From positions 575,501 through 639,500 of the forward strand of contig JASJOG010000113.1 in NCBI GenBank assembly GCA_030142905.1: a DNA stretch of 64,000 bases, read 5' to 3'. The notes beneath the pieces were generated by a model, which saw nothing but the letters and a program-made list of their open reading frames with translations, had not been told where the DNA came from and did no database searches. This DNA is from Heliopora coerulea. Taxonomy: Eukaryota; Cnidaria; Anthozoa; Scleralcyonacea; Helioporidae. The position numbers were made by a program, and so were the translations under genes. How positions within the stretch are numbered: position 1 is the first letter of the stretch; every line of letters begins with the position of its first letter. This document shows, one piece after another, positions 28,001 through 38,458 of the stretch.

Positions 28001-31000
28001 TTTTGAGCGAAATTACGTTGAGAATTTTAGGTGTAAAAATTTGACCAAAAAGCAAAGGGGTTAACCTTTGGTTTTTGACGATTTTTCGACCAATTTCCAA
28101 CTTTCGAAATAAGCGCCCAATATGAAAGTTTATTGCATAGAACGTAGTTTTTCAGTGATTTCAGTGGTTTTTGAGCGAAATTACGTTGAGAATTTTAGGT
28201 GTAAAAATTTGACCAAAAAGCAAAGGGGTTAACCTTTGGTTTTTGACGATTTTTCGACCAATTTCCAACTTTCGAAATAAGCGCCAAATACAAACGTTTA
28301 TTGCATAGAACGTAGTTTTTCAGTGATTTCAGTGGTTTTTGAGCGAAATTACGTTGAGAATTTTAGGTGTAAAAATTTGACCAAAAAGCAAAGGGGTTAA
28401 CCTTTGGTTTTTGACGATTTTTCGACCAATTTTCAACTTTCGAAATAAGCTGCCAAATATGAAAGTTTATTGCATAGAACGTAGTTTTTCAGTGATTTCA
28501 GTGCTTTTTGAGCGAAATTACGTTGAAAATTTTAGGTGTAAAAATTTGACCAAAAAGCAAAGGGGTTAACCTTTGGTTTTTGACGATTTTTCGACCAATT
28601 TCCAACTTTCGAAATTAGCGCCAAATATGAAAGTTTATTGCATAGAACGTAGTTTTTCAGTGATTTCAGTGGTTTTTGAGCGAAATTACGTTGAGAATTT
28701 TAGGTGTAAAAATTTGACCAAAAAGCAAAGGGGTTAACCTTTGGTTTTCGACGATTTTTCGACCAATTTCCAACTTTCGAAATAAGCGCCCAATATGAAA
28801 GTTTATTGCATAGAACGTAGTTTTTCAGTGATTTCAGTGGTTTTTGAGCGAAATTACGTTGAAAATTTTAGGTGTAAAAATTTGACCAAAAAGCAAAGGG
28901 GTTAACCTTTGGTTTTTGACGATTTTTCGACCAATTTCCAACTTTCGAAATAAGCGCCCACTATGAAAGTTTATTGCATAGAACGTAGTTTTGCAGTAAT
29001 TTCAGTGCTTTTTGAGGGAAATTACGTTGAAAATTTTAGGTGTAAAAATTTGACCAAAAAGCAAAGGGGTTAACCTTTGGTTTTTGACGATTTTTCGACC
29101 AATTTCCAACTTTCGAAATAAGAGCCAAATATGAAAGTTTATTGCATAGAACGTAGTTTTTCAGTGATTTCAGTGGTTTTTGAGCGAAATTACGTTGAAA
29201 ATTTTAGGTGTAAAAATTTGACCAAAAAGCAAAGGGGTTAACCTTTGGTTTTTGACGATTTTTCGACCAATTTCCAACTTTCGAAATAAGTGCCAAATAT
29301 GAAAGTTTATTGCATAGAACGTAGTTTTTCAGTGATTTCAGTGGTTTTTGAGCGAAATTACGTTGAAAATTTTAGGTGTAAAAATTTGACCAAAAAGCAA
29401 AGGGGTTAACCTTTGGTTTTTGACGATTTTTCGACCAATTTCCAACTTTCGAAATAAGCGGCCACTATGAAAGTTTATTGCACAGAACGTAGTTTTTCAG
29501 TGATTTCAGTGGTTTTTGAGCGAAATTACGTTGAGAATTTTAGGTGTAAAAATTTGACCAAAAAGCAAAGGGGTTAACCTTTGGTTTTTGACGATTTTTC
29601 GACCAATTTCCAACTTTCGAAATAAGCGACCAATATGAAAGTTTATTGCATAGAACGTAGTTTTTCAGTGATTTCAGTGGTTTTTGAGCGAAATTACGTT
29701 GAGAATTTTAGGTGTAAAAATTTGACCAAAAAGCAAAGGGGTTAACCTTTGGTTTTTGACGATTTTTCGACCAATTTCCAACTTTCGAAATAAGCGCCAA
29801 ATATGAAAGTTTATTGCATAGAACGTAGTTTTTCAGTGATTTCAGTGGTTTTTGAGCGAAATTACGTTGAGAATTTTAGGTGTAAAAATTTGACCAAAAA
29901 GCAAAGGGGTTAACCTTTGGTTTTTGACGATTTTTCGACCAATTTCCAACTTTCGAAATTAGCGCCAAATATGAAAGTTTATTGCATAGAACGTAGTTTT
30001 TCAGTGATTTCAGTGGTTTTTGAGCGAAATTACGTTGAAAATTTTAGGTGTAAAAATTTGACCAAAAAGCAAAGGGGTTAACCTTTGGTTTTTGACGATT
30101 TTTCGACCAATTTCCAACTTTCGAAATAAGCGCCAAATACAAACGTTTATTGCATAGAACGTAGTTTTTCAGTGATTTCAGTGGTTTTTGAGCGAAATTA
30201 CGTTGAGAATTTTAGGTGTAAAAATTTGACCAAAAAGCAAAGGGGTTAAGCTCTGGTTTTTGACGATTTTTCGACCAATTTCCAACTTTCGAAATAAGTG
30301 CCAAATATGAAAGTTTATTGCATAGAACGTAGTTTTTCAGTGATTTCAGTGGTTTTTGAGCGAAATTACTTCGAGAATTTTAGGTTGAAAAATTTGACCA
30401 AACTGCAAAGGAGTTAACCTTTGGTTTTTGACGATTTTTCGACCAATTTCCAACTTTCGAAATAAGCGACCAATATGAAAGTTTATTGCATAGAACGTAG
30501 TTTTTCAGTGATTTCAGTGGTTTTTGAGCGAAATTACTTCGAGAATTTTAGGTTGAAAAATTTGACCAAACAGCAAAGGAGTTAACCTTTGGTTTTTGAC
30601 GATTTTTCGACCAATTTCCAACTTTCGAAATAAGCGCCCAATATGAAAGTTTATTGCATAGAACGTAGTTTTTCAGTGATTTCAGTGGTTTTTGAGCGAA
30701 ATTACGTTGAGAATTTTAGGTGTAAAAATTTGACCAAAAAGCAAAGGGGTTAACTTTTGGTTTTTGACGATTTTTCGACCAATTTCCAACTTTCTAAATA
30801 AGCGCCAAATATGAAAGTTTATTGCATAGAACGTAGTTTTTCAGTGATTTCAGTGCTTTTTGAGGGAAATTACGTTGAAAATTTTAGGTGTAAAAATTTG
30901 ACCAAAAAGCAAAGGGGTTAACCTTTGGTTTTTGACGATTTTTCGACCAATTTCCAACTTTCGAAATAAGCGCCCACTATGAAAGTTTATTGCATAGAAC

Positions 31001-32800
31001 GTAGTTTTTCAGTGATTTCAGTGGTTTTTGAGCGAAATTACGTTGAGAATTTTAGGTGTAAAAATTTGACCAAAAAGCAAAGGGGTTAACCTTTGGTTTT
31101 TGACAATTTTTCGACCAATTTCCAACTTTCGAAATAAGCGCCAAATACGATCGTCTATTGCATAGAACGTAGTTTTTCAGTGATTTCAGTGGTTTTTGAG
31201 CGAAATTACGTTGAGAATTTTAGGTGTAAAAATTTGACCAAAAAGCAAAGGGGTTAACCTTTGGTTTTTGACGATTTTTCGACCAATTTCCAACTTTCGA
31301 AATAAGTGCCAAATATGAAAGTTTATTGCATAGAACGTAGTTTTTCAGTGATTTCAGTGGTTTTTGAGCGAAATTACGTTGAAAATTTTAGGTGTAAAAA
31401 TTTGACCAAAACGCAAAGGGGTTAACCTTTGGTTTTTGACGATTTTTCGACCAATTTCCAACTTTCTAAATAAGCGCCAAATATGAAAGTTTATTGCATA
31501 GAACGTAGTTTTTCAGTGATTTCAGTGGCTTTTGAGGGAAATTACGTTGAAAATTTTAGGTGTAAAAATTTGACCAAAAAGCAAAGGGGTTAACCTTTGG
31601 TTTTTGACGATTTTTCGACCAATTTCCAACTTTCGAAATAAGCGCCCACTATGAAAGTTTATTGCACAGAACGTAGTTTTTCAGTGATTTCAGTGGTTTT
31701 TGAGCGAAATTACGTTGAGAATTTTAGGTGTAAAAATTTGACCAAAAAGCAAAGGGGTTAACCTTTGGTTTTTGACGATTTTTCGACCAATTTCCAACTT
31801 TCGAAATAAGCGCCAAATATGAAAGTTTATTGCATAGAACGTAGTTTTTCAGTGATTTCAGTGGTTTTTGAGCGAAATTACGTTGAGAATTTTAGGTGTA
31901 AAAATTTGACCAAAAAGCAAAGGGGTTAACCTTTGGTTTTTGACGATTTTTCGACCAATTTCCAACTTTCGAAATTAGCGCCAAATATGAAAGTTTATTG
32001 CATAGAACGTAGTTTTTCAGTGATTTCAGTGGTTTTTGAGCGAAATTACGTTGAGAATTTTAGGTGTAAAAATTTGACCAAAAAGCAAAGGGGTTAACTT
32101 TTGGTTTTTGACGATTTTTCGACCAATTTCCAACTTTCTAAATAAGCGCCAAATACAAACGTTTATTGCATAGAACGTAGTTTTTCAGTGATTTCAGTGG
32201 TTTTTGAGCGAAATTACGTTGAGAATTTTAGATGTAAAAATTTGACCAAAAAGCAAAGGGGTTAAGCTTTGGTTTTTGACGATTTTTCGACCAATTTCCA
32301 ACTTTCAAAATTAGCGCCAAATATGAAAGTTTATTGCATAGAACATAGCTTTGCAGCGATTTCAGTGGTTTTTGAACGAAATTACTTCGAGAATTTTAGG
32401 TGTAAAAATTTGACCAAAAAGCAAAGGGGTTAACCTTTGGGTTTTGACGATTTTTCGACCAATTTCCAACTTTCGAAATAAGTGCCAAATATGAAAGTTT
32501 ATTACATAGAACGTTGTTTTTCAGTGATTTCAGTGGTTTTTGAGCGAAATTACGTTGAAAATTTTAGGTGTAAAAATTTGACCAAAAAGCAAAGGGGTTA
32601 ACCTTTGGTTTTTGACGATTTTTCGATCAATTTCCAACTTTTGAAATTAGCGCCAAATATGAAAATTTATTGCATAGAACGTAGTTTTTCAGTGATTTCA
32701 GTGGTTTTTGAGCGAAATTACGTTGAGAATTTTAGGTGTAAAAATTTTACCAAAAAGCAAAGGGGTTAACTTTTGGTTTTTGACGATTTTTCGATCAATT
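25089..32800 (+). repeat. Higher-order repeat zone, 3,866-bp period
   Basis: Rare variants again pair at one distance. A monomer with CGCCCACTATG followed by GTTTTGCAGTAATTTCAG occurs at 25,089 and 28,955. The variant ACCAAACTGC occurs at 26,531 and 30,397. Both gaps are 3,866 bp, about 23 monomers. Monomers between 16.3 and 33 kb are otherwise more alike than those on the left, so this block is supported by fewer markers and its limits are rough. Confidence 0.6.
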
Positions 32801-33979
32801 TCCAACTTTTGAAATTAGCGCTAAATATGAAAGTTTATTGCATAGAACGTAGTTTTTCAGTGATTTCAGTGGTTTTTGAGCGAAATTACGTTGAGAATTT
32901 TAGGTGTAAAAATTTGCCCAAAAATCAAAAGGGTTAACTTTTGGTTTTTGACGATTTTTCGACCAATTTCCAACTTTCGAAATAAGTGCCAAATATGAAA
33001 GTTTATTGCATAGAACGTAGTTTTTCAGTGATTTCAGTGCTTTTTGAGCGAAATTACGTTGAAAATTTTAGGTGTAAAAATTTAACCAAAAATCAAAAGG
33101 GGTTAAGCTTTGATTTTTGACGATTTTTCGACCAATTTCCAACTTTCGAAATAAGTGCCAAATATGAAAGTTTATTGCATTGAACGTAGTTTTTCAGTGA
33201 TTTCAGTGCTTTTTGAGCGAAATTACGTTGAAAATTTTAGGTGTAAAAATTTGACCAAAAAGCAAAGGGGTTAACCTTTGGTTTTTGACGATTTTTCGAC
33301 CAATTTCCAACTTTCGAAATAAGCGCCCAAATATGAAAGTTTATTGCATAGAACGTAGTTTTTCAGTGATTTCAGTGGTTTTTGAGCGAAATTACGTTGA
33401 GAATTTTAGGTGTAAAAATTTGACCAAAAAGCAAAGGGGTTAAGCTTTGATTTTTGACGATTTTTCGACGAATTTCAAACTTTTGAAATTAGCGCCAAAT
33501 ATGAAAGTTTATTGCATAGAACGTAGTTTTTCAGTGATTTCAGTGGTTTTTGAGCGAAATTACGTTGAGAATTTTAGGTGTAAAAATTTGACCAAAAAGC
33601 AAAGGGGTTAACCTTTGGTTTTTGACGATTTTTCGACCAATTTCCAACTTTCGAAATAAGCGCCAAATATGAATGTTTATTGCATAGAACGTAGTTTTTC
33701 AGTGATTTCAGTGGTTTTTTAGCGAAATTATGTTGATAATTTTTAGGTTTAAAAATTTGAGAAAAAAATCTTGATGGATTAAACTTTCGTTTGTGATAAT
33801 TTTTTGATCAATTTACAATTTTCGAAATAATCGCAAAAATTTAATTTGCATTGAATTTTTTACTTTTAGTGAAAATTTCCGAAACTTCTCGATTTAGATT
33901 TATTAAATGAATCCCAATAGATGTGAAATTGCGAATGGTATTAGGTCAATAATGACAAATTGGTTAATTCCCAAGCAAA

Positions 33980-34071
33980 TTCCAATTCCCTTGGTATTTA
34001 TTACACCAAGTGAAAATCAGACAAAATTCCGTTTTTCAGTTTGTATAATAAATCCTATGGGAATTCCAATT
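33980..34071. repeat. Inverted repeat (hairpin) A
   Basis: The arms at 33,980-34,009 and 34,041-34,071 are near-complementary copies of a 30-bp unit containing ATTTATTACACCAA. They are separated by about 31 bp. The same unit forms hairpin B just downstream, so the unit occurs four times in alternating orientation. Confidence 0.8.
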
Positions 34072-34121
34072 CGCCAGCGAATTAAGTTCAAAATTAAAAA
34101 ATTGATTAATCCCCAGAGAAA

Positions 34122-34211
34122 TTCTAACTCCCCAGGGATTTATTACACCAACTGAAAAATGGAATTTTTGCCGATCTTGAATTGGTGTAATAAATCCCAT
34201 GGGAATTAGAA
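34122..34211. repeat. Inverted repeat (hairpin) B
   Basis: The arms at 34,122-34,151 and 34,182-34,211 carry the same unit as hairpin A (GGGATTTATTACACCAA and its complement) around a 30-bp loop. The short open frames here (33,907-34,155 plus and 34,036-34,287 minus) follow the inverted symmetry and are not judged to be genes. Confidence 0.8.
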
Positions 34212-34291
34212 TTCCCTTGGGAACGAACCAATTTTTCTCCATTGACTCAATCCCTTTGGGAATTAGAATTTTCTCCTTTCTACTCAATTTC

Positions 34292-34988
34292 GTTGGGTTT
34301 AATGGGATAAGACAGTGGAATATTTACAGTAATACGAAGTCAATCCTTGAACGACTTTGTTGCAATGATAGTTTATTCAAGTTTAAGCCGTGGTGATATA
34401 ACCGCAATACAGCAGATAAAAATACAGAAAATCGTAGACGTGCCGAGTTAAATTGTCCATTTACTGATAACCATGTTAATGAACGATATGGCAGTTGAGC
34501 AACAAGCAAAGTTCTCTAATGTAGGGGTAAAGTATTGTGGATCACTCTTCTGGTTACTTTTGTTTCCTAAAAACACGAATTAAATGGTTTGATAGGGAAA
34601 TAAATCAAAATTTTAAATTTACCTGTTAACCTATTTGCAAGTATGACAGTGCTGCAGTGTAGATTTCTTTTCTGCCTTCCCTCGTTTTCGATCAGATAAC
34701 TAGCTCTTCTATCACTTCAGTGTGGTCAACACCAGATGATTAATTTATTCCTAAAGGGGAGACTTCTGGACGGGAAAGAGTTGAATACTGTTAGACTGAT
34801 CTAGAAATATTCCTTGGATTATATTTCAAATATACTGTCTCTCGGCACTTTCAAACACTTTGTGATTAAATCTGAAAAACCATTCCTCAAAAGCCCCACC
34901 TGGACAGAATATTCAATTTTAGTTCCCAGAAAAACGCTCGCATTTCTTTTTGCAAGCACAATATAGAGACGGTTTTAAACGGAGCTTT
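34292..34988. other. Intergenic AT-rich DNA, nothing recognised
   Basis: I see no exon, RNA gene or clear repeat between the hairpins and the foldback element. Confidence 0.6.
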
Positions 34989-34990
34989 TA

Positions 34991-36483
34991 CACCTTTTGC
35001 CGTTCATTACCAGAAAATATCCTATCATTAATGCCAATCTCAAACTCATAAACGCGAAAGTACATTCATTTTAATGAATCGACACCCATCAATGCTTTTG
35101 TCGCGTTCAATAAAAATTTTTGCATAGGTGACATTCATCAGCGTAGATACGCAACCATGCGCATCAGAGGGCATTCTATAGCGCAAAAAGACGACCGTTA
35201 ACACCATTCTAGTATACATTAGGGAAAATAAAATTTCAATTATGCAAGATATTTCTCCGTTCTGTTGCAGGGTCGATTTAAGGTTTTACCTCATTCGGAC
35301 ATGTGTAAAGGTTAAGGGAATAAAACTGTTATAATTCATACATAAACTGAATTCGGTTAGACCGTTCGAACTTCTTTCATTTCGCCGATATGTTGATGAC
35401 TGTTTTGCCATTTTTCGCTCAGCCGACCACGTTCTAGGTGTTCGGCTGAGCCCTTTCAAGACTATCTTAACGCACAACATTGAAATATGTTTTGTAGTGG
35501 GATAAAGAATAGTTCTATTCTATCTTTCTTGAACGTCGTAATTGATCGCACACACGGCTTTCAACCTCTGTTTATCGGAAGCCCACGTTCACCGGTTTTT
35601 TTACAATTTTTGATAATTTTATATTTATATCTTTTAAACGTGGTTTCGTCTGCACCTTCACTAAACTGATATTATAAAATTTCCTCACCATACCACATTT
35701 ATCTTGACAAGTATAATTTCAAGCTGTTAACCAACTTTAGTTCACAGCACTTTGCTAGCACACATCAACTTTTACATCTTAGACAAAACATATTTTGCAA
35801 TCAAAGCTTGCAATACACAGCAGTACTGGACTGCATGACAGCATTGATCGTGAAGCTTTATTCAGCCATAAAACAGTTAGGGGTTTTTTCTTGGACGCAA
35901 AAGTTGATGTGTTATAACAAAGTACTGTTAACTAAAATACATGTTAAGATTCCATTTTGTCCCTGCAGTAGACTGGACAACTGTCTTCAGTTGCATAATT
36001 CAATGTTGTGAGTTAAGACAGTTCTGAAACGGCTCAGCAGAGCAACGCGTTGTGAGTAGAGCATTTTACGTAGCCAAACAGTCATCGAAATATTGGCGAA
36101 ACAAGAGGTTCGAATTGTCTAACTGAATTCAGTTTATGTACGAATTATGATAGTTTTAATCCATTATCTTTAATACATTTCGGGATTCCATATAATCATA
36201 AATCGACCCTGCAACAGACCGAAGAAATGTCTTGCGTAATTGAAGTGTCCCTAATGTATAGTAGAATGGTGTTAATGGTCGTCTGTTGGCGCTATAGAAT
36301 GCCCCTTGTTGCAAATGGTTGCGCATCTACCACTAATAAATGTCACTTTTTATGCAAAACTGTTAATTGAAAGCGACAGAAACGTTAATGAATCTCGATT
36401 CCATAAATTGAATGTATTTTTGCGTTAACAAGTTTGAGGTTGGTGTAAATAACATATTTTCTGGTAATGAACAGCAAAAAGTG
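34991..36483. mobile_element. 1.5-kb foldback element, TA target duplication, family CACC-TTTGCTG
   Basis: The element begins CACCTTTTGCCGTTCATTACC-like and ends with the complement, and both ends are flanked by TA. Arms of about 490 bp (34,991-35,490 and 36,000-36,483) are diverged inverted copies: the left CAATGTTGTGCG-type and right CAATGTTGTGAG-type segments match, as do GGTCGATTT and AAATCGACC. A spacer of about 500 bp lies between them. No transposase frame was seen. Two shorter relatives lie at 40,458 and 44,861. The TA duplication fits Tc1/mariner-type mobilisation, but the family is not named here. Confidence 0.8.
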
Positions 36484-36485
36484 TA

Positions 36486-37015
36486 TTTTATCTAGTGGCT
36501 CAGTGGATCACTAAAAAAATGAGATGGGTAATATTTAACATCAAGTCGTCACTTGGTATAATTTCCTCCAAGATGCCTCATACAGTTAGACTAAACCATT
36601 TGGCAATTAACTTTACACTCATTTCTTGTTTGAACCAAACTGAGAGAATTATCCAATTATGATTTCAGCATAACTTTTGAAGCCGCCAAATCTAATTAAT
36701 ACAATTTGCTTTAATCACAAAGAAGGAAAAAATGGAAGTCAAATTTTGCCAGCACTTAATTTTGCAATGAAATTCCATGTTAGGTGAATGAACAAGCAGA
36801 CGAAATTGGGTAGAATTCGTTGAAGCTTCCAAAAGGCACAAAGTGGTCCATTGCTATCATAGTATTTTTGATTTAATGCAGTCAAAATTAGCTTCCTAGT
36901 CATGTCAAAACACAATAACCAAAATCAATCAATCAATCAACCAATCAATCAATCCTTAAACAAATAAATAAATAAATAAACCGATAAGTTGGATAAGTTT
37001 TTTTGGCTTCAAGAC
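36486..37015. other. 3' flank or 3' UTR of the receptor gene
   Basis: This is AT-rich DNA below the stop codon. It holds a short CAAT/AAAT simple repeat at about 36,924-36,982. On the minus strand no AATAAA was found, only the variant ATTAAA near 36,872-36,877 and 36,710-36,715. The true 3' end cannot be fixed. Confidence 0.4.
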
Positions 37016-37634
37016 TTACTTTTTTGATGCAATCTTTTGAATCTTGGCCTTCTTCACGTAGACGTCCTCTTTCCCAGGCTCCAGAATGGCTTCCTCGAAG
37101 TCAATTAATCCTCCGTAAGTATTTTCAACACTGCCATCGAAATCCAAATAGCGGTTCACAGAGGAATTGCTAGGCAGAGGTGGAGGAGCAGGGGGAGCAG
37201 GGGGAGCAGGGGGACCTTGCGGAGCAGTTGTCTGTTTCTTGGATGAGGAAATCTTATGAATCTCTGCGTCTTTGATCCTTCCTCCGTCACTTTCCAGGGA
37301 CGTTCTATCGAATGCAACCAGTCCGCCATAGGTACTCTCACTAACGTTTCCCCGAGGTCGTCGTGGTGGAGGGGGAACAGTGGGACCTTGAGGAGCACTT
37401 TTCGGTTTCTTGATTGACGATGTCGTACGAACCTGAGCATTCGGATCACGTCGTTTTGCGGGGGTCGGAGGAAGTTTACGTACTGGAGTGGTTGAGGTAG
37501 GTGGAGGAGGGGGAGGAGGAGGCAGCGGTCGCCCTTTGTCTGATTGACCAGCGTCAGTATCGAGCAACGGCTCTTTCTCAGGGTCACAAAGATCTCCAGG
37601 TAATGTCTTGTAAGTGCGGGTTCCTGTTTTTTTC
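37016..37634 (-). CDS. Exon 19: proline-rich cytoplasmic tail
   Basis: Exon 19 encodes 205 residues after a phase-2 junction, starting KKTGTRTYKTLPGD. It holds an acidic dileucine (EKEPLL), an eight-proline run, SH3-type motifs (RPLPPPP, PPTPAK, PPPPRR) and two copies of a module: APQGP, a proline run, TYGGL, then a helix ending KIxSxKK. YGGL fits the YxxPhi sorting pattern. The stop TAA sits inside AAAAA/GTAAGT, a near-perfect splice donor, so the tail may be longer in some transcripts. Confidence 0.82.
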
Positions 37635-38417
37635 CTGAATTAAGAAATCAGATCGAATTGTTTTGATTTCTTTTGTGCGCTGTAATGCAACGAGTTTGTG
37701 GGGCTTTGATATCTACCCCACCCCCCTGACATGTCAGAGCAACAAAGACCATTCAAACATGTCCTGGCTTAAATCTTCTCAAACCAGTGGCGTAGCCAGT
37801 GAGGGGAGGGCGCACACTTGGCCCCTCGAAAGGATGGAAAGGGACAAAATCCAGACGAAAATGAGAAGGATTGGAAAGGAAAGAAGAACATCAAGGAAAA
37901 AGCAAAGACGAGAGGAGATTGTGAGAGAAAACCACCGAGACGAAACGATAAAATGTTGGATAAGGAAATCAGACATTGGATTCACAACGCCACCAGCTAT
38001 GTTCTCTGCCATATTAGACAAGACATACCAACATTAGAAATATAAATGCAACTTTAAAGCCGCCGGCTGGGGATACAACCACAGATATGAAGCGAACTTG
38101 AGACCCTGCAAATCCAGTGCCGTGGTCTGCCAACTGAGCTACGAAGGACGTTACCGAGAGCCTGGACGCTAGTTCTATATTTATCATAGTGGTAATGTCG
38201 GTGAAGTAATGGGTTTATTGAACGAATATTTGACATTTAACCGACATCACATGGAATGAAATTTATACATGGTGAAGGAAAAATACAGAAGGCTAATATA
38301 ATGAAGGTTACATATAATAATTTATAAGACGTCGTTTATATATGATGAAACTAACATATGATAATTGATGACAAAGCCTATAGATAGTGAAACTTACATA
38401 TGATAATATATAAGAAG

Positions 38418-38458
<41 letters not shown>

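Larger units (their letters stand above)
1..33850 (+). repeat. 168-bp satellite DNA array, about 200 tandem copies
   Basis: A head-to-tail array of an AT-rich monomer starts before the window and runs to about 33.85 kb. The period can be read directly: the block TTTCCAACTTTC recurs at 1, 169, 337 and so on, 168 bp apart. Each copy holds the palindrome GGTTAACC, the segment CATAGAACGTAG and about seven CpG sites. Although 168 is a multiple of three, no frame on either strand stays open for 60 codons anywhere in the array, so it is non-coding. The length is close to a nucleosome plus linker, as in many centromeric or pericentromeric satellites. That role is inference only. Confidence 0.98.

Noticed and set aside
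1..33850. CRISPR-like regular repeats
   Set aside because: The whole 168-bp unit is repeated with no unique spacers, and the surrounding DNA is animal.
37663..38045. Plus-strand frames of 124 and 75 codons
   Set aside because: They overlap repeat-derived sequence in intron 18 and show no domain or splice support.
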